From the NCBI GenBank assembly GCA_030528765.1, contig JAUMYD010000045.1, forward strand, positions 1 to 11,963: a DNA stretch of 11,963 bases, read 5' to 3'. Of this stretch, positions 1 through 5,614 are shown piece by piece. The notes beneath the pieces were generated by a model. That model worked only from the letters and a program-made list of their open reading frames with translations. It made no database searches and was not told the DNA's origin. Both the position numbers and the translations under genes were made by a program. The number at the start of each line of letters is the position of its first letter. The first letter of the stretch is position 1. Source of the DNA: Bacillota bacterium (lineage in GTDB: Bacteria; Bacillota; Dehalobacteriia; UBA4068).

Positions 1-1
1 G

Positions 2-1309
2 AACTACGCTCATGAAACAGATTACAGCCAGCCCCAGAACTACGCGCAGGAAACAGCCGCTCCCAGCAGGGATGCAGGCGATAAGAAAAAAAAGAAGAAG
101 AGTATTCCCTTTGGCTTTGCTATTTCTCTGGTACTGATCTGCGCCGTCTTTTCTCTGGCGGCAGGCTTCGGCGGCGGCATCTGGGCTGCGGAGCAGATCG
201 GAGAGCGGGTCTCCGCAGATATCAATAAGAATATCGGAGAATATCTGGAAGAAAACGGCGCCACCGTGCTCTACCGCAGTGTTGCCACGGAGCAGAGCGC
301 CGAGTCCGGGGAAGGCAGCAGCTACACCAAGGATTCTGTGGTCACTTCCGTTGCCAATCTGGCAGCAGACAGTGTGGTGGAAATTTCTACCCAGGTGTTG
401 ACGGAAAATATTTATTCTTTCTTCGGCATGGGTGGCCGCAGCCTCACCCAGGGGGCCGGCTCCGGCGTGATCCTCAGCAATGACGGCTATATCCTCACCT
501 GCTATCATGTGATTGAGGATGCCGAATCCATCGGCGTGACCCTGCGGGATGGCAGCCAGTATGAAGCCACTATGGTCGGCGGGGATAAGGAGCTGGATAT
601 TGCCGTGATCAAGGTGGAAGCTACGGATCTGGTCCCTGCTGTTCTGGGCAGCAGTGATGCGCTGGAAGTAGGCTCCCCGGTGGTGGCCATCGGCAATCCC
701 CTGGGTCAGCTGGGCGGTACGGTAACAGGCGGATATATCAGTGCGCTGGATCGTGCCCTGACCATTGACAATACCACCTATAACCTTCTGCAGACAGATG
801 CTGCCATCAACGGCGGCAATAGTGGCGGCGGTCTCTTCAATGCCAATGGTGAGCTGGTTGGTCTGGTCAGTGCCAAGGCTGCCAGCGTGGGCGTGGAAGG
901 TTTGGGCTTTGCCATCCCCATCGATGATATCGCCCAGGATATTGAGGATCTGATCAATTATGGTTATATTACCAGCCGCGTCACCTTGGGCGTGACCATG
1001 GTGGATATTATGGATCAGCGCACGGCTCTGGCCTATCGTGTGGAAGATTACGGTGTTTATATCCTTAATGTAACCAGCGGCTCCAATGCCGAGCTTGCCG
1101 GCCTGCAGGCCGGGGACCGGATCGTCAGCATCGATGGTACTGCCATCGAAAGCGGGGATCAGGTAGTGGAATTTATCAGCACCTACTCCGTGGGAGATGT
1201 AATGGATATGGTCATCAGCCGCGATGGGCAGGAGATACAGGTCCTTGTCACCATGTACGGCCCCATTCTGGATACAACTCCCTCCACCCCGGTGAATTCC
1301 GGAATTTAA
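2..1309 (+). CDS. HtrA/DegP-type membrane-anchored serine protease with PDZ domain (5' end cut by window)
   Basis: The frame is open from the left edge, so the true start lies upstream; 435 residues are visible. In order: a polar Tyr/Gln-rich tail with an imperfect 12-residue repeat (NYAHET / NYAQET), six lysines, one transmembrane segment (about residues 35-62), a linker, a trypsin-like protease domain and one C-terminal PDZ domain (about 328-420). The catalytic triad is present: His169 in CYHV (codon at 506), Asp199 in ELDIAV (596) and Ser274 in GGNSGG (821). The positive-inside rule puts the tail in the cytoplasm and the protease outside the membrane. Family members degrade or refold misfolded envelope proteins. 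A two-component pair follows 150 bp downstream, an arrangement that recalls CssRS control of htrA in Bacillus; that link is inference. An internal GTG at 266 is only a window artefact, because it would discard the membrane anchor. Confidence 0.95.
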   Translation, partial: NYAHETDYSQPQNYAQETAAPSRDAGDKKKKKKSIPFGFAISLVLICAVFSLAAGFGGGIWAAEQIGERVSADINKNIGEYLEENGATVLYRSVATEQSAESGEGSSYTKDSVVTSVANLAADSVVEISTQVLTENIYSFFGMGGRSLTQGAGSGVILSNDGYILTCYHVIEDAESIGVTLRDGSQYEATMVGGDKELDIAVIKVEATDLVPAVLGSSDALEVGSPVVAIGNPLGQLGGTVTGGYISALDRALTIDNTTYNLLQTDAAINGGNSGGGLFNANGELVGLVSAKAASVGVEGLGFAIPIDDIAQDIEDLINYGYITSRVTLGVTMVDIMDQRTALAYRVEDYGVYILNVTSGSNAELAGLQAGDRIVSIDGTAIESGDQVVEFISTYSVGDVMDMVISRDGQEIQVLVTMYGPILDTTPSTPVNSGI

Positions 1310-1352
1310 ACAGCAAATCTGCTTTGATATTTCTTTGATTTCCTTCCTGCCC

Positions 1353-1386
1353 GGTATAGCGTCCATGCACCCATGGACGCTATACC
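1353..1386. repeat. Perfect 15-bp inverted repeat after htrA
   Basis: GGTATAGCGTCCATG (1353-1367) is followed by a 4-base loop (CACC) and its exact reverse complement (1372-1386). No T-run follows on either strand, so it is not a standard intrinsic terminator. It could end htrA transcription in another way, protect the mRNA 3' end, or act as an operator, since it ends 18 bp before the -35 box of the response-regulator promoter. Confidence 0.85.
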
Positions 1387-1404
1387 CCTGCAGATAGCCT
1401 TTCC

Positions 1405-1433
1405 TTGCAGGGAGGCCTGTGTTGTGTTATAAT
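1405..1433 (+). promoter_or_regulatory. Sigma-A-type promoter of the two-component pair
   Basis: The -35 box is TTGCAG (1405-1410). A 17-bp spacer leads to a perfect TATAAT (1428-1433) preceded by an extended -10 TG at 1425-1426. The response-regulator ATG lies 27 bp after the -10 box, with ribosome binding site AAAGAGGTG at 1446-1454. The leader is therefore very short and htrA has separate transcription. Confidence 0.8.
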
Positions 1434-1459
1434 CCTTTCATTAAGAAAGAGGTGTTTGT

Positions 1460-2149
1460 ATGGCCGAAAATATGAATGGAAAACGGATCCTCATTGTGGA
1501 TGATGAAGCAAAGATTCGCTCCCTGATCCGCAAATATGCGGAGTTCGAAGGCTATGAAGTAACGGAAGCGGTTGATGGCATGGATGCCGTCTCTCTTTGC
1601 CGCAGCCAAAATTTTGATATCATCATTATGGATATAATGATGCCCGGGCTGGATGGCTTTTCTGCCTGCCGGGAGATCCGGAAGCTGAAAAAGATCCCGG
1701 TGCTGATGCTTTCTGCCCGCGGTGAGGAATATGACCGTCTGCATGGCTTCGAGCTTGGTGTGGATGATTATGTGGTGAAGCCCTTTTCCCCGCGGGAGCT
1801 GATGATGCGGGTAAATGTGATCATCAACCGCCATGGGGGCGCAGCGGAGCAGACCCATGAAACTGTCAGCTTCGGTGGGCTGAGCATTGATTTTCCCGCC
1901 CGGCTGGTGTATATCGATGGCAACCGTGCGGAGCTATCCCCGAAGGTTTATGATCTGCTTACCTATATGGTGCGGAACAAGGGCCTGGCCCTTACCCGTG
2001 AGCAGCTGATCAGTAATGTCTGGGGGTATGACTTTTTTGGGGATGACCGCACGCTGGATACGCATATCAAGCTGCTGAGGCTGGCCCTGGGCCCCTACAG
2101 AGACTATATTGTTACCATCAGAGGAGTTGGCTATCGTTTTGAAGCCTGA
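1460..2149 (+). CDS. OmpR/PhoB-family response regulator
   Basis: The 229-residue protein has the usual length for the family. The N-terminal receiver domain (about 8-120) carries the acidic pair Asp14-Asp15, the phospho-acceptor Asp58 in IIIMDIMMPG, the switch Ser85 and the conserved Lys107 in VVKPF. The C-terminal winged-helix DNA-binding domain (about 133-228) ends in the typical VTIRGVGYRFE. It should be phosphorylated by the kinase encoded next, whose reading frame overlaps its end, and then bind promoter DNA in the cytoplasm. The ATG is set by AAAGAGGTG five bases upstream. Targets cannot be read from the sequence. The adjacent htrA and an envelope-stress role are plausible by analogy with CssR or CpxR, but this is inference. 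Confidence 0.95.
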   Translation: MAENMNGKRILIVDDEAKIRSLIRKYAEFEGYEVTEAVDGMDAVSLCRSQNFDIIIMDIMMPGLDGFSACREIRKLKKIPVLMLSARGEEYDRLHGFELGVDDYVVKPFSPRELMMRVNVIINRHGGAAEQTHETVSFGGLSIDFPARLVYIDGNRAELSPKVYDLLTYMVRNKGLALTREQLISNVWGYDFFGDDRTLDTHIKLLRLALGPYRDYIVTIRGVGYRFEA

Positions 2150-3983
2150 AAATAATGCAAAATTTGTGCACAAAAGAATAGAAAAGCTTGAGCAGAAAAA
2201 AATTTCCCTATGGCAGCGTTGGCATAATGTTTCCCTGCGGTGGCGGCTTTTTATCTATCTGCTTTGCTTTTGTGTGCTCCTGCTGGGCCTGCTCTGGCTT
2301 TTTCAGATCGTCTATCTGGATCGCTTCTATGAGCAGATTAAAACCAATGAGATCAGACAGACTGCCGCTGCTCTGGATGCAGCTATAGATCTGGATCAGA
2401 AGGAATTCTTCTCTCTGGCAGAAAGAATGGGGCAGCAGCGGGAGATCTGTATCAGCATCTACCGCATCTCAGAGGGGACCTTCACGACCACGCTCAGCTG
2501 CCTTTGTCAGGTGGATATCCTGGGGGATTGTACCATCCACCACGGCACACGAAAGCAGGTGGAGGATTATTATAACCAGGCATATGCCAATGGCGGCACT
2601 TACGAAACCAGAGTCTCCCGCCAGGCCTTCCGGCTGGAAGTGGAGGATGAATACCCCCGCTGGCTGCCGCCTACCTATCTCACCCTGTCGGATTCCCTGA
2701 TCCACGCACGCCTGGCCACCGGGCAGAGCGGGGATTATCTTCTGCTGCTGAATTCCAGTATCTCACCGATGGGGGCCGTGGTGAATACGCTGCGTATCGA
2801 GCTTTTCTGGATCTCTCTGATCATGATCATCGCCGCGGCACTGCTTTCCACTCTGATCGCCAGCCATTTGAGCCAGCCGCTCAGTAAGCTGACCCGCTCT
2901 GCCCGCCGCCTTGCCTCCGGAGATTTTTCCGGCGGCTTTGAGGGCGGGGATTTCCGGGAGCTGAATCAGCTGGCAGATACTCTGAATATGGCTGCTTACC
3001 AGCTGGGGAAAACGGAGAAGCTGCAGAGGGATATTCTGGCAAATATTTCTCACGATCTGCGGACGCCCCTGACCATGATCGGCGGCTATGCGGAATTCAT
3101 GCGGGATTTCCCGGAGGAAGATCACAGCGAGAGCCTGGAGGTCATCACCGGGGAAAGCAAGCGCCTGAGCAAGCTCATCAAGGATGTGTTGGATCTTTCC
3201 CAGCTGAATTCCGGGGTGCAGCAGCTGAATGCAGCAGCCTTTGATATCAGTGAAAGCCTGCGGGAGCAGGCAAACAGCTATAATCATCTGGTAGCTCAGG
3301 ATGGCTATCAGGTGGAGCTGCGCATTGATGAAGATGCGATGGTCTGGGCAGATGAAACAAAGATCATACGGGCTGTGGGGAATATGATGAACAATGCCAT
3401 GACCCACTGCGGAGAGGATAAGCGAATCATTCTGGAGCAGAAGCGGGAAGGGGATCAGCTTCGCATTTCCATCACGGATCACGGCTGCGGGATCTCCCCG
3501 GAGGATTTGCCCTATATCTGGGATCGCTATTACCGCTCGGATGCACCACAGCGAGCCACAAAAGGCAGCGGTTTGGGGCTTTCCATCGTGAAGGGCATTA
3601 TGGAGCTGCACGGAGCTGAATATGGAGTCAGCAGCGAGCTGGGTTGCGGCAGTTCCTTTTGGTTCAAGCTTCCGCTTTGGAATGAAAAGAAATACGCGGA
3701 GGCTGGTCTCCGGAAAACAGAAAATGAAAATACGCCTGCAGCTTCGGGCATTCCGAGGCCACAGGCGTATTTTTTTGCAGGGCTGTCCACATCCTGCCAT
3801 AAAAAAGCTGCTCCGAAGAGCAGCTTTGGATGGACAAATTTAGTTCCATTTCCGTTTTCTGGCAGCCTCAGCCTTTTTCTTTCTTTTTACGCTGGGCTTT
3901 TCATAATGCTCATGCTTGCGAATTTCTGCCATGACACCAGATTTCTGGCAGGTACGTTTGAAACGACGCAGAGCGCTGTCTAA
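2139..3983 (+). CDS. Sensor histidine kinase (HAMP, HisKA, HATPase) with abnormal C-terminal run-on
   Basis: Numbering uses the TTG at 2139, giving 614 residues; this overlaps the regulator gene by 11 bp with GAGGAG at 2121-2126. TTG 2109, TTG 2127 and GTG 2166 are alternatives, as no in-frame ATG exists before the first membrane segment. In order: TM1 (about 36-60), an extracytoplasmic sensor (61-220) with cysteines 104, 121, 123 and 131, TM2 (221-242), HAMP (243-295), the H-box SHDLRTP with phospho-accepting His305, N-box around Asn419, G1 DHGCGI, and G2 GSGLGL. The catalytic core ends near residue 514 at FWFKLPLW (about 3680). A further 100 residues without family character cross a strong terminator (3727-3776) and run antisense into rpsU. 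The kinase call is firm; the tail is probably not real protein. A one-base insertion upstream of 3683 would bring TGA into frame. Confidence 0.88.
   Translation: MKPENNAKFVHKRIEKLEQKKISLWQRWHNVSLRWRLFIYLLCFCVLLLGLLWLFQIVYLDRFYEQIKTNEIRQTAAALDAAIDLDQKEFFSLAERMGQQREICISIYRISEGTFTTTLSCLCQVDILGDCTIHHGTRKQVEDYYNQAYANGGTYETRVSRQAFRLEVEDEYPRWLPPTYLTLSDSLIHARLATGQSGDYLLLLNSSISPMGAVVNTLRIELFWISLIMIIAAALLSTLIASHLSQPLSKLTRSARRLASGDFSGGFEGGDFRELNQLADTLNMAAYQLGKTEKLQRDILANISHDLRTPLTMIGGYAEFMRDFPEEDHSESLEVITGESKRLSKLIKDVLDLSQLNSGVQQLNAAAFDISESLREQANSYNHLVAQDGYQVELRIDEDAMVWADETKIIRAVGNMMNNAMTHCGEDKRIILEQKREGDQLRISITDHGCGISPEDLPYIWDRYYRSDAPQRATKGSGLGLSIVKGIMELHGAEYGVSSELGCGSSFWFKLPLWNEKKYAEAGLRKTENENTPAASGIPRPQAYFFAGLSTSCHKKAAPKSSFGWTNLVPFPFSGSLSLFLSFYAGLFIMLMLANFCHDTRFLAGTFETTQSAV
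3727..3776 (+). terminator. Strong intrinsic terminator inside the kinase reading frame
   Basis: AAAATACGCCTG (3727-3738) pairs with CAGGCGTATTTT (3762-3773). Inside it, GCTTCGG (3741-3747) pairs with CCGAGGC (3753-3759) through one G-U pair around a 5-base loop. Seven Ts follow at 3770-3776. About 19 base pairs plus the U-tract make this a textbook terminator for the two-component transcript. It may also work weakly on the minus strand, where the stem is followed by TTTTCATTTT. Confidence 0.9.
3801..3827 (-). terminator. Intrinsic terminator of rpsU, UUCG tetraloop
   Basis: Read on the minus strand, AAAGCTGCTC is followed by TTCG and GAGCAGCTTT, then a run of Ts (complement of A3801-3806). 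A 10-bp perfect stem closed by a C(UUCG)G loop with a U-tract begins 13 bp past the rpsU stop. With the plus-strand terminator at 3727-3776 it insulates the convergent genes. Confidence 0.9.
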
Positions 3984-4016
3984 AGATTCATTTTTGCCAA
4001 CACGAACTTCACTCAC
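3840..4016 (-). CDS. rpsU: 30S ribosomal protein S21 (bS21)
   Basis: The minus strand encodes a 58-residue, very basic protein beginning MSEVRVGKNESLDSALRRF, continuing through KRTCQKSGVMAEIRKHEHYE, and ending in a lysine/arginine tail rich in KRKKKAEAARKRK. This is the complete and typical bS21 sequence and length. bS21 sits on the 30S platform near the anti-Shine-Dalgarno end of 16S rRNA and helps translation initiation. The start is GTG at 4014-4016, with the GGAGGG repeat (4023-4033 on the plus strand) upstream on the minus strand. The gene has its own promoter and terminator and lies downstream of the HIT gene. The yqeY gene that often follows rpsU is absent. Because it is short and starts with GTG it is easily missed, and the run-on kinase frame overlaps it antisense. 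Confidence 0.96.
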   Translation of the reverse strand: MSEVRVGKNESLDSALRRFKRTCQKSGVMAEIRKHEHYEKPSVKRKKKAEAARKRKWN

Positions 4017-4022
4017 TACTTA

Positions 4023-4087
4023 TCCCTCCCTCCATGGAGACCATCGACAACAAAGCACTGCAAAGAGCATTCAGCTTTGTCGCACCT
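4023..4087 (-). promoter_or_regulatory. Structured 5' leader of rpsU with possible anti-Shine-Dalgarno
   Basis: The predicted leader runs from about 4087 down to the GTG start. ACAAAGC (4074-4080 read on minus) pairs with GCTTTGT (4050-4056), with a small inner GCA/TGC match. Nearer the gene, CTCC inside the palindrome CTCCATGGAG (4030-4039) can pair with GGAG of the Shine-Dalgarno region (4023-4033). Whether this regulates translation is inference; it matches no leader family I can name. Confidence 0.45.
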
Positions 4088-4091
4088 GCAT

Positions 4092-4120
4092 ATTATAACC
4101 TATTTTTGGCCAGCCGTCAA
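4092..4120 (-). promoter_or_regulatory. Promoter of rpsU
   Basis: On the minus strand TTGACG (4115-4120) is separated by exactly 17 bp from a perfect TATAAT (4092-4097). Transcription should begin near 4086-4087, giving a leader of about 70 bases. It sits between the HIT gene and rpsU, so S21 can be made independently of the HIT protein. Confidence 0.88.
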
Positions 4121-4135
4121 CCGCCAGTTTCCAAT

Positions 4136-4174
4136 AAAAAACATTCCGGGGGACTTTTTCCCAAAGGGGCGGAA
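4136..4174 (-). terminator. Imperfect terminator after the HIT gene
   Basis: On the minus strand TTCCG and CGGAA (4170-4174 and 4144-4148) enclose a bulged inner GGGA/TCCC stem, followed by TTTTTT (complement of 4136-4141). The stem is imperfect, so some read-through into rpsU is likely. Confidence 0.4.
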
Positions 4175-4176
4175 AA

Positions 4177-4530
4177 CTACTTTGCCAGCAGGGGGCCCAG
4201 ACCCTCACCACCCAGCAGGTGGAAATGAATATGGGGCACTTCCTGCCCTGCATCTGCCCGGCAATTGCAGATCAGGCGATAGCCGTTTTCACTGATCCCC
4301 TTTTCCTCAGCCAGCTGTTTTGCGATAAAAGCCATCTTTCCCAGCAGGGCCGCATCTTCTGCTTCCATTTCTGCCAGAGAAGGCAGGTGCTTCCGTGGAA
4401 TGATGAGGATGTGCACAGGTGCCTGGGGGTGCAGGTCATTGAATGCCACGATTTCTTCGTCCTCATAAAGCAGGGGAGAGGGGATATCCCGGTCTGCGAT
4501 ACGGCAGAATACACAGTCTTTACGATCCAT
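4177..4530 (-). CDS. HIT-family (HINT/PKCI-like) nucleotide-binding hydrolase
   Basis: The 117-residue protein has the normal length for the HINT branch of the histidine triad superfamily. The signature HIHFH (His100, His102, His104) lies in QEVPHIHFHLLGG, where the last histidine of the motif usually attacks the phosphate. An N-terminal Cys6-x2-Cys9 pair resembles the zinc-binding variant. Relatives hydrolyse purine nucleoside phosphoramidates or similar adenylated molecules in the cytoplasm; the physiological substrate is rarely known and cannot be inferred here. The ATG (4528-4530) is fixed by an ideal AGGAGGT six bases upstream. It has its own promoter (4580-4608) and is followed by a weak terminator and rpsU on the same strand. 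It is divergent from the NfeD gene. Confidence 0.95.
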   Translation of the reverse strand: MDRKDCVFCRIADRDIPSPLLYEDEEIVAFNDLHPQAPVHILIIPRKHLPSLAEMEAEDAALLGKMAFIAKQLAEEKGISENGYRLICNCRADAGQEVPHIHFHLLGGEGLGPLLAK

Positions 4531-4579
4531 TTTTTTACCTCCTCAGAATCAGGCAGCAGCAGCATGCCTTTCTTCTTTA

Positions 4580-4608
4580 ATTATACAGCCAGTCGGGCTG
4601 GAATACAA
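4580..4608 (-). promoter_or_regulatory. Promoter of the HIT gene
   Basis: On the minus strand TTGTAT (4603-4608), a 17-bp spacer and a perfect TATAAT (4580-4585) lie 50 bp before the HIT start. The spacer holds an inverted repeat, CAGCC-N5-GGCTG (4587-4601 on plus), which could be an operator or coincidence. Confidence 0.7.
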
Positions 4609-4645
4609 GTTCACAAAAAATATACTTTTGTTTTTTTGGTGCATA

Positions 4646-4654
4646 TGCTATAAT
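4646..4654 (+). promoter_or_regulatory. Extended -10 promoter of the NfeD-FloA cluster
   Basis: TGC-TATAAT forms a perfect extended -10 element. The -35 region at about 4626-4631 (TTTTGT) is poor, as is usual for extended -10 promoters. The start site would fall near 4661, about 29 bp before the NfeD ATG. A second TATAAT at 4673-4678 is too close to the ribosome binding site to serve this gene. Confidence 0.5.
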
Positions 4655-4689
4655 TATTTCAAAATAATATTATATAATGAGGTGATAGG

Positions 4690-5505
4690 ATGCGAAGCCG
4701 AAGGTGCCTTTTTCCGCTGCTTATGATTCTCGTTTTTGGCCTTTTCCTGGCTCTTTGCAGCACCGCCCTGGCTGCCCCTCCGGGGGATGCCGCTCTGGAT
4801 GGAAATGATCTCAGCGCCATCCTGGGAAGTAGCCTGTCCTGGCAGGATAAGCTTGGCTTGTTTTTGACGAATCCTGTGGTATCCACCGTGCTGCTGATCC
4901 TGGGCATTGTGGGCATCAGCCTGGAAATCGCCACTGTCGGCAGCTTCGGCGGTTTTGGCGTGCTGGGCGGCCTCAGTTTTCTTCTCTATTTTATGGGCAG
5001 CTTCTGGGCGGGGAGCTTTTCTTCTCTTGCTGTTCTTTTGCTGTTGCTCGGGGTGATCCTGCTGGTTTTGGAGATATTTGTGATCCCCGGCTTTGGGGTC
5101 TGCGGTGGCTTGGGTATTCTCTCCATTCTCGGTTCCCTGATCCTGGCCGCGCCCGATCCGGCTACGGCGATATGGTCTTTGCTTATCGCCCTGCTGGTTT
5201 CTGCACTGCTGATTTATTATACGGTGAAGAATAAAAAAACACGTTTGATCTGGGAAAAGCTGATCCTTTTTCAGCGGCTGGATAAGGCGGGCGGATTTGA
5301 TTCCGTGGATCCCTCACTTTCCCGTTTGCTGGGACAAAGGGGAACAGCCCTGACCACGCTGCGCCCGGCCGGTTCTGCGCTCATCAATGGGGAAAAGGTG
5401 GATGTGCTGAGCCAGGGGGAATTCATTGAGGCAGGGCAGTCCATTGAGGTGATTTTGGTGGAGGGGATGCGCATTGTGGTGCGCCTGCTCTCCGAAGAGG
5501 AATAG
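4690..5505 (+). CDS. NfeD-family membrane protein, short form without the ClpP-like protease domain
   Basis: The 271-residue protein begins with a signal peptide (about 1-28, cleavage after ALA). Residues 49-61 (LSWQDKLGLFLTN) resemble the start of the membrane part of long NfeD proteins. Four to five membrane segments follow (about 63-82, 92-106, 112-131, 136-153, 160-178). The tail (about 210-268) has the NfeD OB-fold pattern (GQRGTALTTLRPAG, INGEKVDV, FIEAGQSIEVI). The long form found with flotillins also carries an N-terminal ClpP-class serine protease domain, giving about 430 residues; it is missing here although the signal peptide is kept. NfeD proteins are thought to work with flotillin/SPFH partners in the membrane, and the FloA gene follows directly. 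The start is supported by GAGGTG seven bases upstream of ATG. Confidence 0.92.
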   Translation: MRSRRCLFPLLMILVFGLFLALCSTALAAPPGDAALDGNDLSAILGSSLSWQDKLGLFLTNPVVSTVLLILGIVGISLEIATVGSFGGFGVLGGLSFLLYFMGSFWAGSFSSLAVLLLLLGVILLVLEIFVIPGFGVCGGLGILSILGSLILAAPDPATAIWSLLIALLVSALLIYYTVKNKKTRLIWEKLILFQRLDKAGGFDSVDPSLSRLLGQRGTALTTLRPAGSALINGEKVDVLSQGEFIEAGQSIEVILVEGMRIVVRLLSEEE

Positions 5506-5515
5506 TCCTGATCCG

Positions 5516-5542
5516 CAGGCCTCTGCTTTCTGCAGAAGCCTG
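5516..5542 (+). other. Hairpin between NfeD and FloA genes
   Basis: CAGGC-c-TCTGC (5516-5526) pairs with GCAGA-a-GCCTG (5532-5542) around a 5-base loop with one mismatch. No T-run follows, so it is more likely an mRNA processing or stability element than a terminator. Confidence 0.5.
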
Positions 5543-5570
5543 ACAAGGTGGGATCTGCTGCTTCATCTGC

Positions 5571-5579
5571 TGGTATAGT
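5571..5579 (+). promoter_or_regulatory. Weak possible extended -10 upstream of FloA
   Basis: TGG-TATAGT lies 35 bp before the FloA start, after the hairpin. No -35 box stands at the right spacing. It may add FloA-only transcription but is not convincing. Confidence 0.25.
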
Positions 5580-5614
5580 TTACAGAACAGGAGTTCAGAA
5601 AAGGAGGAGTGTTT

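Noticed and set aside
2763..3800. A 345-codon minus-strand open frame opposite the histidine kinase
   Set aside because: It shares the kinase codon register and is explained by the same codon avoidance. It has no good start context or domain, and the plus strand has clear kinase motifs.
4673..4678. TATAAT just before the NfeD ribosome binding site as a promoter
   Set aside because: The start site would fall at or after the Shine-Dalgarno and ATG; the extended -10 at 4646-4654 fits better.
5609..5614. GTG at 5609 as the FloA start
   Set aside because: It directly abuts the AAGGAGGA site; ATG 5615 has normal spacing and matches the usual protein start.
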